From Roseomonas genomospecies 6 (GTDB taxonomy: Bacteria > Pseudomonadota > Alphaproteobacteria > Azospirillales > Azospirillaceae), in the NCBI RefSeq assembly GCF_008365375.1, contig NZ_QOKW01000008.1, forward strand, positions 1 to 64,000: 64,000 nt of DNA, written 5' to 3'. Both the position numbers and the translations under genes were made by a program. Positions 24,293 through 32,202 of this stretch are shown piece after piece (position 1 is the first letter of the stretch; each line of letters begins with the position of its first letter). Under the pieces are notes generated by a model that was not told the DNA's origin, ran no database searches, and saw only the letters and a list, made by a program, of their open reading frames with translations.

Positions 24293-25522
24293 TCAACCGG
24301 CGGGCGGCTTCGGTGGCTCGATCCGTCCGGCTTGCGGCGTCACCTTGGCGCCCGGCCGCGCCCGGACGAGGCCGTTGATGATGACCTTGTCCGCCTCGTC
24401 CAGCCCGGAGCGCACGACGCGCAGCCCGTCCTCGATCGGGCCGAGGCGCACGGGCTTGGGCACCACCGTTCCGTCATCGGCAACCGTCAGGACGATCTTG
24501 TTGGCCTGGTCGCTGACCACGGCCTGATCGGGGATCAGCGTGGCGGTGTAGCGCTCGGACCCCGGCAGGCGCAGGCGCCCGAACTGGCCGGGCGTCAGCA
24601 GAAGCGACGGGTTGGGGAAGACGGCGCGGGCGCGGATGGTGCCGGCGCCGGGGCTCACCTGATTGTCGACGAAGTTGAGCGTGCCCTTCAGGGTCCAGGT
24701 CTGTTCGTCGAACAGGCGGCCTTCGACCTCGATGCCGCCGTCGCGTTGCGACCTCAACGCGCCGCGCGCCGCCGCCCGCTGGTAGGCGAGGTAGTCGGAT
24801 TCGCTCATATCGAAGGTGAAATAGATCGGATCGAGCGAGACGATGGTGGTCAGCAGCGTCGCCGTGCCGCTGTCCCCGCCGGAGATGAGGTTGCCGACGC
24901 TGACCTCGCGCCGGCTGATGCGTCCGGCGATCGGGGCGGTGATGCGGGTGAAGTCCACGTTCAGCTCCGCCGTGCGGACGGCGGCCTTCGCCACCTCGAC
25001 CCCGGCGGCGTCGACGCGGACCTGCTGCTGGCGCTCGTCGAAGACGCTGGCCGCGACGTTGTCGCTGCGCCGCAGTTCCGACGCACGGGCGAGTTGCCGG
25101 TTCGACAGTTCCAGCCTGGCTTCGGCCTGCTGCTGCTCCGCCCGCGCCGAAGCCAGTGCCGCCTCGAACGGACGCGGGTCGATGACGAACAGGGGATCGC
25201 CCTGCTTGACGAGCTGGCCGTCCTGGAATGCGATGGAGTCGAGATAGCCGCTGACCCGCGCCCGGATTTCCACGAAGTCCACCGCCTGGAACTGGCCGGT
25301 GAACTCGTCCCATTCGACGATCTCCTTGCGCAGCGGCGGGCTGACGGTCACCGGCGGCGGGGCGTTCTGGGCAGTCTGGGCGGTCTCGGCGGCACGGGCG
25401 CCGTCACCGGGCGGACCGGCCATCCACAGGCCGCCGATCGCCGCGATCACGGCCAGGAGCGCCGCCAGAGCGGCTTTCATCCGGCTGGCGGATGCGGTCC
25501 CGCCCGTCGCTGCTCCTGTCAT
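24293..25522 (-). CDS. RND efflux periplasmic adaptor
   Basis: The 409-residue protein has an N-terminal hydrophobic signal or anchor (A-A-L-A-A-L-L-A-V-I-A-A-I-G-G), then the MFP layout: V-E-I-R-A-R-V-S-G-Y-L, a helical hairpin, and I-T-A-P-I-A-G-R-I-S-R-R as the second lipoyl half, then beta-barrel and membrane-proximal domains (G-Q-F-G-R-L-R-L-P). The pair adaptor-pump is separated by 14 bp. The first ATG is used; an internal Met at residue 15 starts the hydrophobic segment and may be the true start. Substrate range cannot be read from sequence. Confidence 0.9.
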   Translation of the reverse strand: MTGAATGGTASASRMKAALAALLAVIAAIGGLWMAGPPGDGARAAETAQTAQNAPPPVTVSPPLRKEIVEWDEFTGQFQAVDFVEIRARVSGYLDSIAFQDGQLVKQGDPLFVIDPRPFEAALASARAEQQQAEARLELSNRQLARASELRRSDNVAASVFDERQQQVRVDAAGVEVAKAAVRTAELNVDFTRITAPIAGRISRREVSVGNLISGGDSGTATLLTTIVSLDPIYFTFDMSESDYLAYQRAAARGALRSQRDGGIEVEGRLFDEQTWTLKGTLNFVDNQVSPGAGTIRARAVFPNPSLLLTPGQFGRLRLPGSERYTATLIPDQAVVSDQANKIVLTVADDGTVVPKPVRLGPIEDGLRVVRSGLDEADKVIINGLVRARPGAKVTPQAGRIEPPKPPAG

Positions 25523-25714
25523 GACCGTCTCCGCTCCCGTTGCCGGCGCAGGGATGGTTGCATGGATCGGCAGAGTTCCACAGGACGCGAAGGTTGCAGC
25601 CGTCAGCCTCTATAAAGAGGGTGTGGTGCAGCCTCTTCGTGTGGACGCGCAATGATGGCGGTCGGCATCGCTGGATGCTACGTAGCCTGATATTCGGGCG
25701 TTCCGTCCGACCGT

Positions 25715-26023
25715 TCAGTCCCGATGTTCTCTCGCTACGCCGGAAAAGGCCAAAAACGCTTCGGTCGCATCGATCATCACCTGCGGGAAGAAGGCGACGC
25801 GTCCGGCAAGCGGACCTTCGCTGATCGGCGTGGGGCAAGGGAGCGCACGCGGCAAAGGGGGCGGTTTGCCGGGGTCCCGTTCGTCGGCGCGTGGGGGCTC
25901 GTAGAAATGGAGGGCAAGCTGGCCGTCGGGTTCGACGGCGTAGGGGAGACCGGGCTCGGTCCGGCGCTCGGCACCCGGAAGGACATATTGGTCGCCCTGG
26001 GCGGTCCTTTCCGTCAACGGCAT
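25715..26023 (-). CDS. Hypothetical protein, about 102 residues
   Basis: The frame from ATG 26023 shows the GC-rich third codon positions expected of coding DNA in this genome, but no domain that I recognise. It is rich in Pro and Glu, has one hydrophobic stretch near the end (G-R-V-A-F-F-P-Q-V-M-I), and no signal peptide. The ribosome site is weak, and the frame stays open upstream for 45 more codons. It lies about 190 bp upstream of the RND adaptor on the same strand. Confidence 0.4.
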   Translation of the reverse strand: MPLTERTAQGDQYVLPGAERRTEPGLPYAVEPDGQLALHFYEPPRADERDPGKPPPLPRALPCPTPISEGPLAGRVAFFPQVMIDATEAFLAFSGVAREHRD

Positions 26024-26627
26024 CCAAGACACCCACTTGCCAGTTAAAGCCCTGCTCAACCTATCAGATTGCAGCCGATCCGCTCCAGGGAATATGGCTG
26101 AGGGCGCCGATGGAGATATGCATCGGCGTTGAGCGCCGCCGGAACCTGTTGAAAGCAAGTTCGCATCGTATTGGACACTTGATCATGGGCAGCCCGATTG
26201 TGTCGGCGTGACCGAATCGGAACCGCCATGGGCGCTGGCGTCTCCATCGGATGGCTCCCGATGGCTCTGGACGACCTGTCGCGCGCTCGCCGTCGTTGCT
26301 GGCATCGCGCTGGTGCTTTCGGGCCGCTTGCCTTCCGGCGCGGTTGAGCAAAGTCGAGTTGAGGGTAAAATCTCGCAGAGATCCGGTGTCCAACCCGACA
26401 GGGTGTTGGGAAGGAAAGGCGGGTTACTTTTTATCATCCACTGTCAAAAAAAATGACGCCAAAAATGAATGGCATATGCATAATAATTCCAGAAGTTATC
26501 GGACCGCATGTATAATTGATGTGGAAACAACGCTGTTGAAAACAGTAGTTACCAATCCGCGGATAGGGGTGCGCGTTTCGGTTCATTGCTTCGCCCGCCC
26601 GGATGCCGAGAAGATGAAGGAGGCGCC
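26024..26627. other. Intergenic region with AT-rich leader before the ABM-like gene
   Basis: No gene is supported here. Short frames exist on both strands, including an 82-codon GTG frame at 26208 with one hydrophobic stretch but no ribosome site. From about 26430 to 26580 the DNA becomes clearly AT-rich, with runs of A and T, which fits a promoter for the + strand genes beginning at 26628. Confidence 0.5.
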
Positions 26628-27236
26628 ATGATCCGCTCCCAAGTGGCGGTGCCTCCGGCCACGGACGGTCACGACGATTCGGTCAGCGTCATGCTGAGCT
26701 ACAGCCCGGCACCGGACCGGGCCGCCGAGTTCCGCGCCGAACTGTCGCGGGCGCTCGCGGCGCTTCGCAGAGCGCCCGGCTGCCGTGCCGTGATGGTGCT
26801 CGGGCCGCCGCCGGGAATGCCCGGAACGGTCTGCCTGGTGGCCCAGTTCGATGGAGCGGCGTGCTGGCGGCGATGGCACGATGGCGCCGAATGGACGGGC
26901 TGGGCCGCCCACCTGTCCACGCTGGCCGGTGCTCCCGCCATCCAGGAACACCACGGTCAGGGCTCCGGGCTCGTCCTGCCGCACCTCCGCCGCGGAGAAC
27001 CGCCGCCACGCGCGAAGATGGCGGTCGTAATGTGGGTCAGCGTGTATCCCACCATCACGGCGCTGCTGTGGCTCTTGTGGCCGCTGGTCGAGGGATTGCC
27101 TTTGCCGCTGCGCACCCTGACGCTGTCCGTCGTCATGGTGCCCCTGATGGTCTGGTTCATCGTGCCGTGGGTGACCGCGTGTCTCGGCCCCTGGCTGAGG
27201 ACGGCGGGACGCCAGCCGAGAAGAGGTTCCCAATGA
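26628..27236 (+). CDS. ABM-like (antibiotic biosynthesis monooxygenase fold) membrane protein
   Basis: The 202-residue protein starts at an ATG with an ideal A-A-G-G-A-G-G site five bases upstream. Residues 20-115 fit a ferredoxin-like ABM fold (V-S-V-M-L-S-Y-S-P, then F-R-A-E-L, then C-L-V-A-Q-F-D). The C-terminal part has two membrane helices (I-T-A-L-L-W-L-L-W-P and V-V-M-V-P-L-M-V-W-F-I-V-P-W-V). This matches a known group of ABM-domain proteins with a double-helix tail whose activity is unclear. Its stop overlaps the next gene's ATG (ATGA), so it heads a three-gene set. Confidence 0.75.
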   Translation: MIRSQVAVPPATDGHDDSVSVMLSYSPAPDRAAEFRAELSRALAALRRAPGCRAVMVLGPPPGMPGTVCLVAQFDGAACWRRWHDGAEWTGWAAHLSTLAGAPAIQEHHGQGSGLVLPHLRRGEPPPRAKMAVVMWVSVYPTITALLWLLWPLVEGLPLPLRTLTLSVVMVPLMVWFIVPWVTACLGPWLRTAGRQPRRGSQ

Positions 27237-27850
27237 TGGGTTTCGATCAGGTGCTGCTTCTGGCGAGCGCGTGCTTCGTCGCGATGGCCAGTCCCGGTCC
27301 GGGCGTCTTCGCCGTGGTGTCGCGGTCGATGGCCATCGGCTCCCGGCGGACCATGGGCTTCATCGGTGGAATGGTCCTGGGCGACCTCGTCCTGCTGGGC
27401 CTCGCAATGTCCGGCTTGGCGGCGGTCGCGACGGTCCTGGGCGATGTTTTCCAGATCCTCACCTATCTTGCCGCCGCATACCTGATCCATCTGGGCGTCG
27501 GCTGCTGGCGCCATGCAACCAACGCGGCCTCGCTGCCGTCGCCGTCGCCGTCGCCGTCGAACGCACGCGGGTTCGTCGGTGGATTCGCCATCACGCTGTC
27601 GAACCCGAAGACCATCCTTTTCTACATGGCCTTCCTGCCGGCCTTCGTCGATCTGTCCCATTTGACGCTGCCGGACACGGTGCTGGTGGCGCTTGTCGTC
27701 GGCGGTGTCCTGTTCGGGGTCATGACGACCTATTCGGTTGCGTCGGCAACGGCACGGGCGCTGTTCCGCAGCCCGCGGGCGCTGATGATCCTGAACCGCA
27801 CCGCCGCGTGCCTGATGGTCGCAACCGGGCTTTTCATCGCCTTTCGGTGA
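27233..27850 (+). CDS. LysE/RhtB-family amino-acid exporter
   Basis: The 205-residue, six-helix protein has the family start (A-S-P-G-P-G-V-F-A-V-V-S-R-S near residues 20-33) and G-F-I-G-G-M-V-L-G-D. A short Ser-Pro repeat (S-P-S-P-S-P-S) lies in the cytoplasmic loop after helix 3. LysE-type proteins export amino acids or derivatives by proton exchange. The start is the first ATG of an ATG-ATG pair, overlapping the previous stop. It precedes a TrpB2-type enzyme by 53 bp, so a substrate related to tryptophan is possible (inference). Confidence 0.85.
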   Translation: MMGFDQVLLLASACFVAMASPGPGVFAVVSRSMAIGSRRTMGFIGGMVLGDLVLLGLAMSGLAAVATVLGDVFQILTYLAAAYLIHLGVGCWRHATNAASLPSPSPSPSNARGFVGGFAITLSNPKTILFYMAFLPAFVDLSHLTLPDTVLVALVVGGVLFGVMTTYSVASATARALFRSPRALMILNRTAACLMVATGLFIAFR

Positions 27851-27903
27851 GGCCCAGGACGGGCGGCCTGTCGAAGCCCTGCACATCCGAATGGAAACCG
27901 GTC

Positions 27904-29268
27904 ATGAGTGAGCGGATAAAATATCTTCTCGATGAGACGCAGATTCCCAAGTGCTGGTACAATCCGGCTGCGGACCTGCCTGCGATGCCCCCGGCGCTTC
28001 ACCCCGGAACGGGGCGACCGGTCACGCCGGACGATCTGGCCCCGATCATGCCCCCGGCGCTCATCGCCCAGGAATTGAGCACTGAGCGCGCGATCGAGAT
28101 TCCCGAACCCGTACGCCAAGCCTATGCCCGGTGGCGCCCGTCGCCGATGTTCCGCGCCAGGGGACTGGAGCGGGCGCTGCGGACGCCGGCGCGGATCTAC
28201 TACAAGTACGAAGGGGCAAGCCCGACGGGCAGCCACAAGCCGAACACCGCCATCGCCCAAGCCTTCTACAACAAGGAGGCCGGCATCGCGCGGCTGGTCA
28301 CGGAAACCGGGGCGGGGCAGTGGGGATCGTCGCTGGCCTTCGCGGGCGCGATGTTCGGCCTGGACGTCAAGGTCTACATGGTCAAGGTCACTTACCATCA
28401 GAAGCCCTATCCCAAGTCCCTGATGGAGACCTACGGGGCTGTCTGCGTGCCCAGCCCGAGCCGGGAAACCGCCGCCGGACGCGCCATACTCGCCGAGGAC
28501 CCGGAGTGCAGCGGCAGCCTCGGCATCGCGACGTCGGAGGCCGTCGAGGTGGCCATCGGAGACCCCCGGACCAACTATGCCGGCGGCAGCGTGCTGAACC
28601 ACGTCGTCATGCACCAGACGGTCATCGGGCAGGAAGCCCTGTTGCAGATGGACATGGCAGGGGACTGGCCGGACATCGTGATCGGGTGCGCGGGCGGCGG
28701 CAGCAATCTGGGCGGCCTGTCCTTCCCCTTCATCGGCGAATCCCTGCGCAAGGGCCGCAAGGTGCGCGTCGTCGCGGCGGAGCCCGCGTCCTGTCCGACC
28801 CTGACCCAGGGCCGCCGCGCCTATGATTACGGCGATACCGCCGGCCTGACCCCGTGCCTGATGATGCACACGCTCGGTCACAGTTTCGTGCCGCCACCGC
28901 TGCACGCCGGCGGGCTGCGGTACCACGGCATCGCGCCACTGGTCAGTCACGCTCTGGCGCATGGCCTGATGGAGGCGGTGGCGGTCCCCCAGACGAGCTG
29001 CTTTGCCGCCGGAGTCCAGTTCGCCCGGTCGGAGGGCATCGTGCCGGCGCCGGAATCGACGCACGCCATCCAGGTCGCCATCGCCGAGGCTCTGCGCTGC
29101 CGCGAAGAGGGCCGCGCCGAAACGATCCTGTTCTGCCTGTCGGGGCATGGCCTGTTCGACCTGCCGGCCTACACGCGCCACCTCACCGGGCAACTGCACG
29201 ACGAGGCGTGCGATCAGGAGAGGCTGGACCGCTCGCTTGCCAGGCTTCCGGCCTTCGCGAAGGCGTAA
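27904..29268 (+). CDS. trpB2: TrpB2-type PLP-dependent tryptophan synthase beta-like enzyme
   Basis: The 454-residue protein has the long N-terminal extension and P-T-G-S-H-K-P-N-T-A motif, whose Lys binds PLP, then E-T-G-A-G-Q-W-G (the acid used in catalysis) and the phosphate-binding G-C-A-G-G-G-S-N. It lacks the features of TrpB1 that contact TrpA. Family members join indole and serine, or use O-phosphoserine, usually without TrpA. Key residues look intact. The only trpA-like gene nearby is in the - strand cluster starting 10 kb away, so functional pairing is possible but unproven. The gene ends at a strong bidirectional terminator. Confidence 0.9.
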   Translation: MSERIKYLLDETQIPKCWYNPAADLPAMPPALHPGTGRPVTPDDLAPIMPPALIAQELSTERAIEIPEPVRQAYARWRPSPMFRARGLERALRTPARIYYKYEGASPTGSHKPNTAIAQAFYNKEAGIARLVTETGAGQWGSSLAFAGAMFGLDVKVYMVKVTYHQKPYPKSLMETYGAVCVPSPSRETAAGRAILAEDPECSGSLGIATSEAVEVAIGDPRTNYAGGSVLNHVVMHQTVIGQEALLQMDMAGDWPDIVIGCAGGGSNLGGLSFPFIGESLRKGRKVRVVAAEPASCPTLTQGRRAYDYGDTAGLTPCLMMHTLGHSFVPPPLHAGGLRYHGIAPLVSHALAHGLMEAVAVPQTSCFAAGVQFARSEGIVPAPESTHAIQVAIAEALRCREEGRAETILFCLSGHGLFDLPAYTRHLTGQLHDEACDQERLDRSLARLPAFAKA

Positions 29269-29279
29269 CACCGCTCGAC

Positions 29280-29324
29280 AAATGGCAAGGCCCGGCGCAT
29301 TCCGAAGGATGCGCCGGGCCATTG
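29280..29324. terminator. Bidirectional intrinsic terminator between convergent genes
   Basis: A perfect 12-bp inverted repeat (29289-29300 and 29309-29320) has an 8-base loop. Flanking C-A-A-T and A-T-T-G bases can extend the stem. It lies between the TrpB2 gene (+) and the transglutaminase-like gene (-) and probably ends both transcripts. Confidence 0.8.
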
Positions 29325-29340
29325 GCGTTGCGGTGACCGG

Positions 29341-30036
29341 TTACGGGTACGCGCAGTCCTCCGCCCGCGCCGCGGCGACGGCTTCAGCCACCAGAGAGCC
29401 TGTGCGGAACCGGTCGCGTGTTCCGAACAGGTTCGGATGCGCCTTGCGCAGTCCTTCAATGACGGAATCATAGGGAAAGTCATCGAAATCGCCGTGGACG
29501 CGGATGAACTCCATGAACTTGTGGCCATTGTCGTCGTAGGGGTGATGCAGGCTGTCCTGCGTCCCGTCGAAGTCCAACGGCTTCATGCGGTAGAGCTGGC
29601 AGAGCTTCTTGTTGAAAACCGGCGTGGCCTTGACCCAGCGCCCCTCGATGAACACCGAGACGAGGCAGTGATAGTGGAAGACGTCGCCGCCGACGAACCG
29701 GCGCAGGCGGTCGGACGTGAGGTGATTGCGCACGTCCGTCAGCACGAGCCGGCTCGGGATGCCGACCGACCGGACGGCGGCGGCGTAGACGATGGACTTG
29801 TGGATGCACAACCCGCTGCCCGCGGCGATGATGGCGCTGGCCTGCAGGCCGGTGCGGGACAGGTCGGCGCCGTAGATTTCGTACAGGATGGTGTCGCGCA
29901 CCGCGTAGTAGAGGCGGGTTGCCTTTTCGACCGCCGAAAGCCCGTCCCGGGGCAGCGCCTGCTCCACGAAACGGCGCACCGGAGGCGACTCGTAGTCGAG
30001 AAAGCCGGTCGGCCGGAGCGAATCTTCGAGCACCAT
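29341..30036 (-). CDS. Transglutaminase-like cysteine protein
   Basis: The 231-residue protein has the transglutaminase-core pattern: A-G-S-G-L-C-I-H-K-S-I with the nucleophile-type Cys near residue 78, followed by a helix ending V-G-I-P-S-R-L-V. Later, F-H-Y-H-C-L-V-S-V-F-I-E-G-R-W-V supplies the His. The usual Asp after this strand is not obvious; the sequence reads K-A-T-P-V-F-N. No signal peptide is present. The stop of the histidine kinase is 13 bp upstream, so it is the last gene of the long - strand block. Relatives act as peptidases or amide-bond enzymes; its role with the kinase or the cluster product is unknown. Confidence 0.75.
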   Translation of the reverse strand: MVLEDSLRPTGFLDYESPPVRRFVEQALPRDGLSAVEKATRLYYAVRDTILYEIYGADLSRTGLQASAIIAAGSGLCIHKSIVYAAAVRSVGIPSRLVLTDVRNHLTSDRLRRFVGGDVFHYHCLVSVFIEGRWVKATPVFNKKLCQLYRMKPLDFDGTQDSLHHPYDDNGHKFMEFIRVHGDFDDFPYDSVIEGLRKAHPNLFGTRDRFRTGSLVAEAVAAARAEDCAYP

Positions 30037-30049
30037 ACTCTTCTCCCTG

Positions 30050-31342
30050 TCAGCGATGCGGCGCGAAGGCGCCCGGCAGGGTGACCGTCACGGTCGTCCC
30101 CTGGTCCACCTTGCTGCGAATGGTAAGTTTGCCGTCGTGGCCCTTGCTGATCGTGTCGCACAGATACAGCCCCAACCCGTATCCGCCCGACTTGCGCTGG
30201 CGTGATTCGTCCAGCCGCCAGAACGGCTCGGTCATGTAGGGGATCTGCGATTCCGGTATGCCGACGCCCTCGTCGGCGACCGACAGGACCAGCGTGTCCG
30301 GGCTGTTCGCCGGTTGGGTCACGGTGACCGTGATCGGACGGTCCCGCCCATAGCGGATCGCGTTGGAAATCAGATTCTTCAGCAGAAGCCCGACGCTGAA
30401 GCCGTCGGCATGGAAAGTGTCGTTGGCGGTGTCCAGCACCAGCGTCAGCTTGTCGTAGTATTCGCGGAATTCATCGACGATGTCGCAGAAGAAGGCTTCG
30501 ACGTCGATTTCCTCCCTTTTGATCTTGCCTTCGCGGGACTGCAACCGCTCGGTCTGGAGAATGGTGTCGAGGATTTCCTCAAGGCTGTTGATGTCGCGGG
30601 AAATTTCCCGGCGCAGATCGGGATCGGCGACCAGTTCCTTGCGCACCTTCAGCCGGGCCAGCGGTGTGCGGACCTCGTGCGGGATGGCCAGCAGCATGTG
30701 CCGGCGGGCCGCGTTCACATGGTCGAGGCGCTGGAGCATGCCGTTGAAGCTGTTGGCGAGATCGCGGAACTCGCCATAGGTCTTCTCCAGCGGCACCCGG
30801 AAGGACAGGTTGCCGTCGTCCACGTTCTTGACCACCCGCTTGAACTCCGAGAAGGGCGCGGTCAGGTAGCGGATCGCGATGATGTTGAGGATCAGGACCG
30901 CCGCAACGGTGGCGACGACCAGTCCGACCAGCGCCAGCGCCTGGGTGGACAGCGCGCGGCCGAACTGGGGCAGCACCACCAGCATGTTCCCGTGGATCGC
31001 CGCAGCCATGTAGCGGTCGTGGAAGACGGTGATGGCCACCCCGTCGGGGTCCTTGCGGATGCCATCCAGAAGCGTGTCGAAGGGCAGGCCGGCGCTGGCC
31101 GGCAGGCGGTCCAGGGGAAAGACCTCGAACCGCGCCCCGTCCAGCCTGACCTGGCTCAGCTCCTCCGGAGGGAAGCTGTTGACGACGTAGCTGAACAAGG
31201 TCTTCGACAGGTAGCGCCGGGGATGCTCGTCGGCGACCCGCTGCAGGGACGAGACCGAGACGAGCGCCACGACGATCGTCGATACCAACGTGTTCAGCAG
31301 CAAAAGCGCGAACACGGAATAGGAGGTCATCTTGCGAAACAC
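30050..31342 (-). CDS. EnvZ-like membrane sensor histidine kinase
   Basis: The 430-residue protein has two membrane helices (about residues 8-30 and 138-160) around a periplasmic sensor region of about 105 residues, then HAMP (about 160-215). The H-box is I-P-H-E-V-R-T-P-L-A-R-L. The ATPase domain has N-L-I-S-N-A-I-R-Y-G, D-E-G-V-G-I-P and G-Y-G-L-G-L. It lies 14 bp downstream of the OmpR-type regulator gene and is almost certainly its partner. It is followed by the transglutaminase-like gene. Its position at the end of the cluster suggests that it senses an envelope or product signal and controls these genes (inference). Confidence 0.92.
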   Translation of the reverse strand: MFRKMTSYSVFALLLLNTLVSTIVVALVSVSSLQRVADEHPRRYLSKTLFSYVVNSFPPEELSQVRLDGARFEVFPLDRLPASAGLPFDTLLDGIRKDPDGVAITVFHDRYMAAAIHGNMLVVLPQFGRALSTQALALVGLVVATVAAVLILNIIAIRYLTAPFSEFKRVVKNVDDGNLSFRVPLEKTYGEFRDLANSFNGMLQRLDHVNAARRHMLLAIPHEVRTPLARLKVRKELVADPDLRREISRDINSLEEILDTILQTERLQSREGKIKREEIDVEAFFCDIVDEFREYYDKLTLVLDTANDTFHADGFSVGLLLKNLISNAIRYGRDRPITVTVTQPANSPDTLVLSVADEGVGIPESQIPYMTEPFWRLDESRQRKSGGYGLGLYLCDTISKGHDGKLTIRSKVDQGTTVTVTLPGAFAPHR

Positions 31343-31356
31343 GTCGCGCTCCGGGG

Positions 31357-32121
31357 TCAGTCCGCCTGCGGTGTCTGGTCGGGCGGGGGGGAGGCCATCC
31401 TCATGCCGATCAGGCTGTAGCCGCGCCCGCGCACGGTCCGGATGAAGTCGGCCTTGGGGTTGACGTTGCGCAGTTTGTGCCGCAACCGGTAGACGATGGC
31501 GTCGATGCTGCGCGTGCAGATGCGGCTGATGCCCTGGAGCGAATAGATCAGGTCGTCACGGGTGAAGACCTGTCCCGGCTCCCTGGACAGGAACAGCAGC
31601 AACTCATACTCCATGGAGGTCAGCACGACGTTCCGGCGGCCGACATGAACCCGCACCTTCAACGGGTCGATGACGAGATACGTGTCGTCGAGCTGGAAAC
31701 ACATCATCTCCTCGCTCTCGGGTTCCTCCGCCGGAGCCGGCTGGCTGCGTTCCCAGAACCGCCGCCGAACGGCGTGGACGCGGGCGACCAGCTCGCGCGG
31801 TTCGAACGGCTTGGTGACGTAGTCGTCCGCTCCCGTCTCCAGCCCGACGACGAGGTCGGTCAGGTCGGTCCGCGCGGTCAGCATGATGATCGGAATGCCC
31901 TTGAAGGTATCCGACGACATCCGGATCTGCCGGCACAACTCGAAGCCGTTGGTGTTGGGCAGCATCACGTCGAGCAGAAGCAGGTCGTAGCTTTCCTGCC
32001 GCAACCGCTGGAGCCCTTCCTCGGGCGTGTGCGCCGCGTCGATGTCGATGCTGTAGGTCTTGAGCACCGGCTGCATCGCGCGCGCCAGCTCGCTGTCGTC
32101 GTCGATCACCAGCACTTTCAT
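31357..32121 (-). CDS. OmpR-family response regulator
   Basis: The 254-residue protein has a receiver domain (V-I-D-D-D at the start, phospho-acceptor Asp in L-L-L-D-V-M-L-P, Lys in T-K-P-F-E-P) and a C-terminal winged helix (S-M-E-Y-E-L-L-L-F-L, T-R-S-I-D-A-I-V-Y-R-L-R-H-K-L, and R-T-V-R-G-R-G-Y). The linker is acidic. It is followed by its kinase gene and preceded, after 81 bp, by the outer-membrane barrel gene. It is the best candidate for a cluster-situated regulator. Confidence 0.93.
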   Translation of the reverse strand: MKVLVIDDDSELARAMQPVLKTYSIDIDAAHTPEEGLQRLRQESYDLLLLDVMLPNTNGFELCRQIRMSSDTFKGIPIIMLTARTDLTDLVVGLETGADDYVTKPFEPRELVARVHAVRRRFWERSQPAPAEEPESEEMMCFQLDDTYLVIDPLKVRVHVGRRNVVLTSMEYELLLFLSREPGQVFTRDDLIYSLQGISRICTRSIDAIVYRLRHKLRNVNPKADFIRTVRGRGYSLIGMRMASPPPDQTPQAD

Positions 32122-32202
32122 GTTCGGCTCCCTTTCCGCCTGCGAATGCGGGACTTGCGAATCGCGCGCAACGACAGGTTAGCAATGTTCACAGAATGCA
32201 AA

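Noticed and set aside
21093-24527. 1144-codon + strand frame opposite the RND pump
   Set aside because: Very rich in Arg, His, Gln and Asp, an antisense shadow; the RND pump on the other strand is certain.
30314-31420. 368-codon + strand frame opposite the EnvZ-like kinase
   Set aside because: Antisense shadow with no recognisable fold.
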